A DNA stretch of 10,213 nt from Pseudomonadota bacterium. GTDB lineage: Bacteria; Pseudomonadota; Gammaproteobacteria; Xanthomonadales; Xanthomonadaceae. The first letter of the stretch is position 1. Every line of letters begins with the position of its first letter. The DNA lies in the NCBI GenBank assembly GCA_023395465.1, contig JAEWZE010000098.1:1-10213 (forward strand), read 5' to 3'. The position numbers were made by a program, and so were the translations under genes. Shown here piece after piece: positions 1 through 6,968 of this stretch. A model generated the notes under the pieces. That model was given only the letters and a program-made list of their open reading frames with translations. It made no database searches and was not told the origin of the DNA.

Positions 1-71
1 AGCGCGCGCTCCAGCAGGCGCGCGAGAGCACGGCAGGCATCGTGCGGGCGATGGAACGGCTCGGGTGCTGA
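1..71 (+). CDS. Possible 3' end of an unidentified upstream gene (partial)
   Basis: Reading from base 3, the frame is open from the window edge to a TGA at 69-71 and gives 22 residues ending in IVRAMERLGC. The composition (Gln, Arg, Glu, Ala, hydrophobics at helical spacing) looks like the amphipathic C-terminal helix of a real protein. The piece is too short to assign a family. If real, the gene is convergent with the ferritin-like gene on the other strand, whose stop lies about 120 bases further right. Another frame is also open from the edge, so this call rests only on residue composition. Confidence 0.35.
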   Translation, partial: RALQQARESTAGIVRAMERLGC

Positions 72-140
72 GGGGTCGTCCGGAGCACGGTGGCTGGTCG
101 CTTCGATCGGGCGGCCACTCACGGGTCGACCGGTGCGGGC

Positions 141-156
141 GCGCCATCGATGGCGC
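141..156. repeat. 16-base perfect palindrome between convergent gene ends
   Basis: GCGCCATCGATGGCGC is exactly its own reverse complement. As RNA it could fold into a five-base-pair GC stem with a six-base loop on either strand. It sits between the TGA at 69-71 and the stop of the - strand ferritin-like gene at 192-194, which is where a bidirectional terminator would be expected. No T-tract follows on either side, so an intrinsic terminator is not demonstrated. A chance palindrome in GC-rich DNA or a protein-binding site are alternatives. Nothing else was recognised in the 72-191 gap. Confidence 0.25.
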
Positions 157-191
157 CTTGGCTGGACGCGCTTGCCGATACGCTGCGTCGC

Positions 192-1211
192 CTACGTGCC
201 GCCGGAACCGCCGATCCGGAAAGAGATCCGGGCGATCCGCTCCAGGGTCCTGCTGACCGCCGCCGCCGCTTCCTCGAACAGCTCGCCGTCGGCCGTGGCC
301 ATGACACCCTCGAGCACGTCGACCAGCGCCTCCAGGGGCTTCTGTGCATCGACCAGCAGGTGGCGTGGATCCTCCGGGTCCTGCGCGCCGGGCGCGCCGC
401 CGACTGTCGCGGCTTCCACGTCCGGCCCGGCATCGGCGGCCGAGGCCGTCGTGCCGAGGGCGCCCTCGAGCAGGCGTGCATCCGCCTCGTCGCCGGCGCG
501 ACGCAGCCGCGACGCCAACGCCAGGTGCGCCGCGGCGATCGCCGCCTCGTGCCGGGCCAGGACCTCGCGCAGCATCGCGACCGAATCGACCTGCGTCCGC
601 GCGGTCTGCTGCGCGCGACGCTCGCGGTGGTAGGCGCGGCGACGCCAGCCGCGCAGCAGCGCCGCATGCCGCAACTCCTCGGCGCCGAGTTTCTCGGCTT
701 CCGCGCGGATCCGCGCGTTTTCCGCGCGCGCGGCGAGGTAGGCGTAGAAGGCGAACGCGCGCTCCTCGTTCTCGACCGCCACGGCGAAGGCGCGGTAGGG
801 CGTCAGCAGCGCGCTGCCGGAGATCTCGTCCCAGGAACGCGACAGGTCCTCGGGCAACCGCCATTCGACCTCCGTCGCGGCGACGCCGGGCTCGCCGACC
901 GACGCGGCCCAGCGGTCGACCGCCGCCACATGGCTGCGCTCCTCGTCCAGCATCACGCGGAACGCCGCGGCCGTCGCCGGTTCGCCGCGCGCCTCCATCA
1001 GTTCGGCAAGCAGCGCATAGCGGCGCACCGCCTCGTCCTCGATGGCCCGTGCGACGGAGACCAGGGTGGCCATGTCGACCACGTCGATGTCGGGATCGCG
1101 GTGCAGGCGTGATCGCCTGCGCGCGTACTCGCTGGCCGGGCTGTGACGGCGGTCGCGATCGTCGTCGTCGCGCGCGGCATGCGGATCGCGCATGGAAGGT
1201 GTTCGACCCAT
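192..1211 (-). CDS. Ferritin/rubrerythrin-like di-iron protein
   Basis: This 339-residue protein has the two-fold pattern of a ferritin-like four-helix bundle. One half carries Glu58/Glu60 followed by an ExxH motif at Glu91-His94. The other carries Glu147/Glu150 followed by ExxH at Glu179-His182. In rubrerythrin-type proteins these residues bind a di-iron centre used in peroxide reduction or iron handling. No rubredoxin-like Cys pairs are present, so it is not a classical rubrerythrin. The first 40 or so residues are Arg/Asp-rich and probably disordered. Residues about 208-252 look like a further helical hairpin without metal motifs, followed by an Ala/Gly/Pro linker and a C-terminal helix. 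No signal peptide is seen, so it is probably cytoplasmic. The ATG at 1211 was chosen because GAGG lies 8 bases upstream; Met7 or Met47 are alternatives. It is transcribed divergently from nosR. The exact substrate is unknown. Confidence 0.8.
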   Translation of the reverse strand: MGRTPSMRDPHAARDDDDRDRRHSPASEYARRRSRLHRDPDIDVVDMATLVSVARAIEDEAVRRYALLAELMEARGEPATAAAFRVMLDEERSHVAAVDRWAASVGEPGVAATEVEWRLPEDLSRSWDEISGSALLTPYRAFAVAVENEERAFAFYAYLAARAENARIRAEAEKLGAEELRHAALLRGWRRRAYHRERRAQQTARTQVDSVAMLREVLARHEAAIAAAHLALASRLRRAGDEADARLLEGALGTTASAADAGPDVEAATVGGAPGAQDPEDPRHLLVDAQKPLEALVDVLEGVMATADGELFEEAAAAVSRTLERIARISFRIGGSGGT

Positions 1212-1325
1212 GTCATTGACCTCGCCTATACTCGCCGCCATCGCGGACTGTGCGGGTGGCTGCGGCTTGCCAGAGGCCATCATCACACAAGCATCGAAGG
1301 GAGTGGGTCCCGTGGAACTGCCAGC
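1212..1325. promoter_or_regulatory. Divergent intergenic region for nosR and the ferritin-like gene
   Basis: This 114-base gap separates two genes that read away from each other, so it should carry both promoters. A TATACT at 1227-1232 could be a -10 element toward nosR, but no matching -35 stands 17 bases upstream. On the other strand GAGG at about 1220-1223 is the likely ribosome site of the ferritin-like gene. Toward nosR a purine run GAAGGGAG at 1296-1303 is the only strong ribosome-binding sequence. nos operons are usually controlled by FNR/DNR-type regulators, but no convincing TTGAT-N4-ATCAA box was found here. Confidence 0.4.
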
Positions 1326-3572
1326 GTGACGTGGCGCGCCATCTTCGCCGCCATCCTGATTGCCATGCTGGCGTGGCAGCCGGTCGGTGCGCAACAGGCG
1401 GCGACGTTCGATACATTCGTGAACGAGGTCGCGCCCGGCGACCTGGTGCCCGGCGCCGACCGCTTCGGACCGACCCGGCCGTCTCCACCCGTCGCGCAGG
1501 TGTTCAAGGGCGACCAGCTGGTCGGCTACGCCTACCTGAATTCGCAGTACGTCGACACCGCGGGGTACTCCAGCAAGCCGATCCACATCCTGGTGGGGCT
1601 GGACACGGCCGGCACCATCGTCGGACTGAAGCTGGTCGAACACAGCGAACCGATCGTGCTGATCGGCATCCCCGAGCAGCGCGTGGTCGATTTCATGGCC
1701 GCCTACATCGGCTACAACCCGCTGCGGGCGGCGGCCGACGGCAGCGGGCCGCCGCGCGTGGACCTGGTCAGCGGCGCCACCGTCACCGCGCTGGTGATGG
1801 GCGAAAGCATCACGCGTTCGGCGGTGCGGGTCTCGCGCCTGCTGGGCCTGGGCGGTACCGGCAGCGCGCCCGAGGCGGCGGCACGCACGCTCGATCCCGA
1901 GGCAGGCGCGGTCGTCGGCTGGCAGCGGCTGCTCGACGAAGGGGCGGTCCAGCACCTGCACCTGACCGTGGACGACGTCAACCGCAGGTTCGTCGAAGCG
2001 GGCGATCCGGTCGCGGCGCGACGCCGGGAGCGCGGTGCGCCCGAGGATCCGTTCATCGACCTCTACGTGGCGCTGGTGTCGCAGCCGGCGATCGGGCGCA
2101 GCCTGCTGGGCGAGAGCGAATACGCGACCATGCTCGGGATGCTGGCGCCCGACCAGCACGCGATCCTCGTCGCAGGCGACGGAACCTACTCCTTCAAGGG
2201 GTCCGGATACGTGCGCGGCGGCATCTTCGACCGCATCGAGCTGCTCCAGGGCGCGGAGACGATCCGCTTCCGCGACCAGCTGCACCGGCGCGTCGGCACG
2301 ATCGCGGCCGACGGGGCGCCCTCGCTGAAGGAGATCGGGATCTTCGTCATTCCCGAAGGCAGCGAGTTCGACCCGACGCAGCCCTGGCGGCTGCAGCTGC
2401 TGGTGCAGCGGGCCACCGGCGCGCTGAGCAAGGCGTTCGTCTCGTTCGACCTGCCGTACTCGATCCCGGCCAGCTACACCCGGGGCGTGCCGGCGCAGTC
2501 GACGGCTGCGGGCATGGGCCCGGCGCAGGCCGACGCGCGCGCCGACATGCCGGTGTCCGCCGGCGCGCCGGCCGATGCGCACGCCTTCCTCGAGGAGGAC
2601 GAGGCGGATCCACTGTGGAAGCGCATCTGGCAGAGCAAGGTCGTCGCCATCGCCATGCTCGGCGCGATGCTCGTCGCGCTGACCGGGATCTTCTTCTTCC
2701 AGGATGCACTGGTCAAACGCGAGAAGCTGTTCGACCGGATCCGGCTGGGCTACCTCGCCATCACCCTGTTCTGGCTGGGTTGGGTCGCCCAGGCGCAGCT
2801 GTCGGTGGTCAACGTGCTGACGTTCGCCAGCGCGCTGCGCACGGGGTTCAACTGGTCGTCGTTCCTGATCGATCCGCTGATCTTCATCCTGTGGTGTTCG
2901 GTGGCGGTGGCGCTGATCTTCTGGGGACGCGGCGCGTTCTGCGGCTGGCTGTGCCCGTTCGGCGCGCTGCAGGAACTGAGCAACCGCGTCGCCAGGGCGC
3001 TGAAGGTGCCGCAGCTGAAGATCCCGTGGGCCGTCCACCAGCGCCTGTGGCCGGTCAAGTACATCATCTTCCTCGCGCTGTTCGCGGTATCGCTGGGCTC
3101 GCTCGCCTACGCCGAGACGCTGGCCGAGGTCGAGCCGTTCAAGACCGCGATCGTCCTGCGCTTCATGCGCGAGTGGTGGTTCGTGCTGTTCGCGGTGGCG
3201 CTGGTCGTGGCCGGGCTGTTCGTCGAGCGGTTCTTCTGCCGCTACCTGTGCCCGCTGGGCGCGGCGCTCGCCATCCCCGGGCGGATGCGGATGTTCGACT
3301 GGCTCAAGCGCTACCGCGAATGCGGCAATCCGTGCATGCGCTGCTTCAAGGAATGCCCGGTGGAAGCAATCCATCCGGAAGGCCACATCAACCCCAACGA
3401 ATGCATCTCGTGCCTGCATTGCCAGGTGCTGTACCACAGCGACAAGAAGTGCCCGGTCAAGATCCAGCGCCGGCTCAAGCGCGAAAAGCGCGAGGCGATC
3501 GCGAAGGGGATTCCCGTCGCGGTGATCTCCGATGCCGGCGATGTACCCGCGGCCGCGGATGCCCGGCCGTGA
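1326..3572 (+). CDS. nosR: NosR, membrane flavin/iron-sulfur protein for N2O reduction
   Basis: NosR is needed for nos expression and for keeping NosZ active, probably by feeding electrons to it from the quinol pool. The protein has 748 residues from the chosen start, close to the roughly 720 usual for the family. A signal/membrane segment (about 4-20) is followed by a periplasmic FMN-binding domain. Its motif DLVSGATVT (146-154) contains Thr154, the expected site of covalent FMN. Five hydrophobic segments lie near 439-458, 474-497, 514-533, 577-597 and 617-636. Two CxxxCP motifs follow segments three and five (Cys539/Cys543 and Cys638/Cys642). The cytoplasmic tail carries two 4Fe-4S sets: Cys666, 670, 673, 677 and Cys693, 696, 699, 709. 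The GTG start gives a normal signal peptide beginning VTWRAIF. The next in-frame Met (1365) would destroy it, while upstream ATG 1179 would invade the divergent gene. The ribosome site for the GTG is weak. nosZ follows after 55 bases. Confidence 0.95.
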   Translation: MTWRAIFAAILIAMLAWQPVGAQQAATFDTFVNEVAPGDLVPGADRFGPTRPSPPVAQVFKGDQLVGYAYLNSQYVDTAGYSSKPIHILVGLDTAGTIVGLKLVEHSEPIVLIGIPEQRVVDFMAAYIGYNPLRAAADGSGPPRVDLVSGATVTALVMGESITRSAVRVSRLLGLGGTGSAPEAAARTLDPEAGAVVGWQRLLDEGAVQHLHLTVDDVNRRFVEAGDPVAARRRERGAPEDPFIDLYVALVSQPAIGRSLLGESEYATMLGMLAPDQHAILVAGDGTYSFKGSGYVRGGIFDRIELLQGAETIRFRDQLHRRVGTIAADGAPSLKEIGIFVIPEGSEFDPTQPWRLQLLVQRATGALSKAFVSFDLPYSIPASYTRGVPAQSTAAGMGPAQADARADMPVSAGAPADAHAFLEEDEADPLWKRIWQSKVVAIAMLGAMLVALTGIFFFQDALVKREKLFDRIRLGYLAITLFWLGWVAQAQLSVVNVLTFASALRTGFNWSSFLIDPLIFILWCSVAVALIFWGRGAFCGWLCPFGALQELSNRVARALKVPQLKIPWAVHQRLWPVKYIIFLALFAVSLGSLAYAETLAEVEPFKTAIVLRFMREWWFVLFAVALVVAGLFVERFFCRYLCPLGAALAIPGRMRMFDWLKRYRECGNPCMRCFKECPVEAIHPEGHINPNECISCLHCQVLYHSDKKCPVKIQRRLKREKREAIAKGIPVAVISDAGDVPAAADARP

Positions 3573-3614
3573 ACCAGGTCGCTGCCGCGGCCAGACGGAC
3601 CCAACTACCAGAGC

Positions 3615-3620
3615 GGAGAG
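3615..3620 (+). promoter_or_regulatory. Ribosome binding site of nosZ
   Basis: GGAGAG stands 7 bases before the ATG at 3628. It is one of the clearest Shine-Dalgarno sequences in the window, as expected for the highly expressed structural gene of the operon. It also fixes the start ahead of the twin-arginine signal. Confidence 0.7.
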
Positions 3621-3627
3621 AACGAAC

Positions 3628-5625
3628 ATGAGTGACGACAGGCGCAAATCGATGACCGGGTCCCCCGACGGCGCGACGCTCCCCGACTCGGGCAGGCGCA
3701 GCGTGCTGACGGGTGGCGTCATGGCCCTGACCGCGGGCGGCATCGCGGCGACCGGCCTGCTCTCGGGCTGCGGCGACAAGGGCGCGCCGGCCGATGGCGC
3801 GACCACGCCTGCCGGGGCGACGCCCGCCGCCGGCGGCAGCACCGACGCGGACGCGGCGCTGGCCAAGACCCACATCGCGCCGGGCGAACTCGACGAGTAC
3901 TACGGGTTCCTGTCCGGCGGGCAGAGCGGCGAGCTGCGCATCGTCGGCATGCCGTCGATGCGCGTGCTGATGCGCGTGCCGGTGTTCAACCGCTGCAGCG
4001 CAACGGGCTGGGGCCAGACCAACGAGAGCCTGAAGATCCTGACCGAAGGCCTGACCCCGGAAACCCGGCGCTTCCTGGAGAGCCGCGGCGGCACCTACAT
4101 CAACGGCGACCTGCACCATCCGCACATGTCGTTCACCGACGGCGCCCACGATGGCCGCTACGTCTACGTCAACGACAAGGCCAACACGCGCGTGGCGCGG
4201 ATCCGCTGCGACGTCATGAAGTGCGACAAAATCATCGAACTGCCGAACCAGCACACGGTCCACGGCCTGCGCCTGCAGAAGTTCCCCAAGACCGGGTACG
4301 TGTTCTGCAACGGCGAGGACAGCGTGCCGGTTCCCAACAACGGCGCCAACCTCGACGATCCCTCGCAGTACCAGTGCATCTTCACCGCGGTCGACGGTGA
4401 GACGATGAAGGTCGCCTGGCAGATCATCGTGAGCGGCAACCTCGACAACGTCGACTGCGATTACCAGGGGCTGTACGCCTTCTCCACCTGCTACAACTCG
4501 GAGGAAGGCGTGACGCTGGCGGAATCGACCGCGGCCGAACAGGACTGGATCACGATCTTCGACCTGAAGGCGATCGAAGCGGCGGTGGCGGAGGGCAAGG
4601 CGCAGACGATCGGCGGGGTGCCGGTCCTGGACGGGCGCAAGGAAGCCCAGTCGCCGTACACCCGCTACGTGCCGGTGCCCAACAGCCCGCATGGCATCAA
4701 TACCGCGCCCGACGGCATCCACGTGGTGGTCAACGGCAAGCTCTCGCCCACGGTCACCGTGTTCGACGTGCGCAAGTTCCCCGACCTGTTCGCCGGCAAG
4801 ATCCAGCCGCGCGACACGGTGGTGGCCGAACCCGAACTCGGCCTGGGGCCGCTGCATACCGCGTTCGACGGGCGCGGCAACGCCTACACGACCCTGTTCA
4901 TCGACAGCCAGGTGGTCAAGTGGGACATCGCCAAGGCGGTGGCCCTGTTCAACGGCGAGCAGGTCGACCCGATCGTGCAGAAGCTGGACGTGCACTACCA
5001 GCCGGGCCACAACCACACCTCGATGGGCGAGAGCAAGGAGGCCGACGGCAAGTGGCTCATGTCGCTCAACAAGTTCTCCAAGGACCGGTTCCTCAACGTC
5101 GGCCCGCTGAAGCCGGAGAACGACCAGCTGATCGACATCTCCGGCGACGAGATGATCCTGGTGCACGACGGCCCCTCGTTCGCCGAACCGCACGACATCG
5201 AGATCATCCATCGTTCCAAGCTCAACCCGGTCAACGTCTGGGACCGTGCCGACCCGATGTGGGAGGACGCGCGCAAGCAGGCCGAGGCCGACGGCGTGAA
5301 CCTGGACTCGGCGTCGCAGGTCGTCCGCGACGGCAACAAGGTGCGGGTCTACATGACCTCGGTGGCGCCGACCTTCAGCCTGACCGATTTCAAGGTCAAG
5401 CGGGGCGACGAAGTCACCGTCTACGTGACCAACAAGGACACGGTGGAGGACCTGACCCACGGGTTCACCATCGTCAACTACGGCGTCGCGATGGAGATCG
5501 GCCCGCAGGCGACCGCGTCGGTCACCTTCGTCGCCGACCGCCCCGGCGTCTACTGGTACTACTGCCAGTGGTTCTGCCATGCCCTGCACATGGAGATGAA
5601 GGGGCGGATGCTGGTCGAGGCCTGA
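3628..5625 (+). CDS. nosZ: Nitrous oxide reductase NosZ, Tat-dependent, with lipobox-like cysteine
   Basis: NosZ reduces N2O to N2 in the periplasm, using a CuZ cluster and a CuA electron-entry site. The 665-residue protein consists of a seven-bladed propeller and a C-terminal cupredoxin domain. All ligands can be placed by motif and by spacing matching Pseudomonas stutzeri NosZ. For CuZ they are His163, His164, His212, His355, His410, His461 and His522. For CuA they are His611, Cys646, Trp648 (backbone), Cys650, His654 and Met657. The N-terminus has a twin-arginine signal (SGRRSVL, Arg23-Arg24) and a hydrophobic stretch. Unusually, that stretch ends in LLSGC with Cys48 fitting a lipobox, followed by an Ala/Gly/Thr/Pro-rich linker to about residue 80, where the conserved PGELDEYYGF begins. 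The Tat signal and gene context fit clade I NosZ. No frameshift or missing ligand is seen. nosD starts 26 bases downstream. Confidence 0.98.
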   Translation: MSDDRRKSMTGSPDGATLPDSGRRSVLTGGVMALTAGGIAATGLLSGCGDKGAPADGATTPAGATPAAGGSTDADAALAKTHIAPGELDEYYGFLSGGQSGELRIVGMPSMRVLMRVPVFNRCSATGWGQTNESLKILTEGLTPETRRFLESRGGTYINGDLHHPHMSFTDGAHDGRYVYVNDKANTRVARIRCDVMKCDKIIELPNQHTVHGLRLQKFPKTGYVFCNGEDSVPVPNNGANLDDPSQYQCIFTAVDGETMKVAWQIIVSGNLDNVDCDYQGLYAFSTCYNSEEGVTLAESTAAEQDWITIFDLKAIEAAVAEGKAQTIGGVPVLDGRKEAQSPYTRYVPVPNSPHGINTAPDGIHVVVNGKLSPTVTVFDVRKFPDLFAGKIQPRDTVVAEPELGLGPLHTAFDGRGNAYTTLFIDSQVVKWDIAKAVALFNGEQVDPIVQKLDVHYQPGHNHTSMGESKEADGKWLMSLNKFSKDRFLNVGPLKPENDQLIDISGDEMILVHDGPSFAEPHDIEIIHRSKLNPVNVWDRADPMWEDARKQAEADGVNLDSASQVVRDGNKVRVYMTSVAPTFSLTDFKVKRGDEVTVYVTNKDTVEDLTHGFTIVNYGVAMEIGPQATASVTFVADRPGVYWYYCQWFCHALHMEMKGRMLVEA

Positions 5626-5651
5626 CCGCCTTGCGGCGCGGGAACGGTCCG

Positions 5652-6968
5652 GTGGCGCGGTGGCGCCCGCGGCAGCCGCATCGTCGCGATGCGGCTCCGG
5701 CGCAGGCGGCGGCACGCGGCGTGGGCTGCGTGCTGGTCGCGGTGGTTGCGTGGGCAGCGGCAGGCCCGCTGGCGGCCGCCGAACACCGGGTGCGGCCGGG
5801 CACGCCGCTGCAGCCGGTGATCGACGCGGCCGCGCCAGGCGATACGGTTCGCCTGGCGGCCGGGCGCCATGCCGGTCCGGTCGTGCTCGATCGGCCGCTC
5901 ACGCTGGCCGGCGACGACGGCGCCGTGCTGGCCGGCCCTGGCGCCGGCAGCGTGGTCACCGTGTCGGCGCCGGACGTGCGCGTGCACGGCCTGGAGATCA
6001 CCGGCTCCGGCCTCGACCTGCCGGCGATGGACGCGGCGATCCTGGTGCGGCAATCGGCCCCGCGGACCGAGATCCACGACAACCACCTGGTCGACAACCT
6101 GTTCGGCGTCTACCTGCACGGCGCCGCAGGTTCGATCGTGCGCGACAACGTCATCACCGGGCGCCAGGACCTGCGCCTGGCCGAAGCCGGCAACGGCGTT
6201 TCGATCTGGAACGCCCCCGGCGCCGAAGTGGTCGGCAACACCATCAGCCATGGCCGCGACGGCATCTTCGTCAAGGTCAGCACGCGCAACACGTTCCAGG
6301 ACAACACGTTCTCGGACCTGCGCTTCGCGATCCACTACATGTACACCAACGACAGCCGGGTGATCGGCAACCGCTCGCGCGGCAACCATGTCGCCTGGGC
6401 GATCATGTATTCCGAGCGCCTGGAGATCCGCGACAACGTCTCGGAGAACGACCGCGACCACGGCCTGATGCTCAACTCCACCAACGCCTCGCAGGTGGTC
6501 GGCAACATCGTGCGCGGCGGCGGCGAGAAGTGCGTGTTCGTCTACAGCGCCAACGGCAACCGCATCTCCGGCAACTGGTTCGAGGGCTGTCCGCTGGGCA
6601 TCCATTTCACCGCCGGGTCCGAGGGCAACACCATGGCCGGCAACGCGTTCGTCGCCAACCGGATGCAGGTCAAGTACGTCGGCACGCGCTACGTCGACTG
6701 GGCGTCGGAAGGCCGCGGCAACTACTGGAGCGACAACCCGGCCTACGACCTGGACGGCGATGGGATCGCCGACCGGCCGTACCGCCCCAACGACGTGATG
6801 GACGAGATCCTGTGGACACTGCCGCAGGCCAAGGTGCTGGTGAGCAGCCCGGCCGTGCAGATGGTGCGCTGGGCGCAGGCGCGGTTCCCGGCCCTGTATC
6901 CGGGCGGCGTGGTCGACAGCGCGCCGCTGATGCGACCGCCGGCGATGGCCGGGCAGGCGTCGCGATGA
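5652..6968 (+). CDS. nosD: NosD, periplasmic beta-helix protein of the NosDFY complex
   Basis: NosD is the periplasmic partner of the NosFY ABC transporter and is required to assemble the CuZ centre of NosZ. The 438-residue product matches the usual length of about 436. After a basic N-terminus and a hydrophobic signal segment (about 24-43, with likely cleavage near the Ala run before EHRV), the protein has many right-handed beta-helix repeats. These are rich in GN/DN turns, such as RDNVITG, GNTISHG, QDNTFSD and SGNWFEG. Conserved GNYWSDN and a DLDGDGIAD segment close the helix. No ATG starts the gene. GTG 5652 was chosen because it keeps the signal peptide and has GGGA 8 bases upstream; TTG 5631 (GAGG 10 bases upstream) is a serious alternative. 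The gene's stop overlaps the nosF start in ATGA, so NosD and NosF translation is probably coupled. Confidence 0.93.
   Translation: MARWRPRQPHRRDAAPAQAAARGVGCVLVAVVAWAAAGPLAAAEHRVRPGTPLQPVIDAAAPGDTVRLAAGRHAGPVVLDRPLTLAGDDGAVLAGPGAGSVVTVSAPDVRVHGLEITGSGLDLPAMDAAILVRQSAPRTEIHDNHLVDNLFGVYLHGAAGSIVRDNVITGRQDLRLAEAGNGVSIWNAPGAEVVGNTISHGRDGIFVKVSTRNTFQDNTFSDLRFAIHYMYTNDSRVIGNRSRGNHVAWAIMYSERLEIRDNVSENDRDHGLMLNSTNASQVVGNIVRGGGEKCVFVYSANGNRISGNWFEGCPLGIHFTAGSEGNTMAGNAFVANRMQVKYVGTRYVDWASEGRGNYWSDNPAYDLDGDGIADRPYRPNDVMDEILWTLPQAKVLVSSPAVQMVRWAQARFPALYPGGVVDSAPLMRPPAMAGQASR

Noticed and set aside
90..1112. + strand frame of 340 codons opposite the ferritin-like gene
   Set aside because: The translation is Arg/Gly/Ala-rich without domain features. 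The - strand frame in the same place has paired ExxH motifs and a ribosome site.
1203..1216. FNR/DNR-like box TCGAC-CCAT-GTCAT near the divergent starts
   Set aside because: It matches only 6 of 10 key bases of TTGAT-N4-ATCAA, overlaps the start codon of the ferritin-like gene, and is not about 41 bases from a plausible nosR transcription start.
1179..1325. Upstream in-frame ATG (1179) as the nosR start
   Set aside because: It would add 49 residues of Arg/His-rich sequence ahead of the signal segment and overlap the 5' end of the divergent gene.
1212..3875. Very long - strand reading frame running from opposite nosZ and nosR into the ferritin-like gene
   Set aside because: Only the 192-1211 part looks like a real protein. 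The rest is Arg/His/Asp/Gln-rich, low-complexity shadow translation opposite well-supported nosR and nosZ codons, as expected in GC-rich DNA.
3475..5715. 746-codon - strand frame opposite nosZ
   Set aside because: It is the antisense mirror of nosZ codons, with no recognisable domain and unnatural repeats of His, Asp, Val and Arg. nosZ has every catalytic ligand in place.
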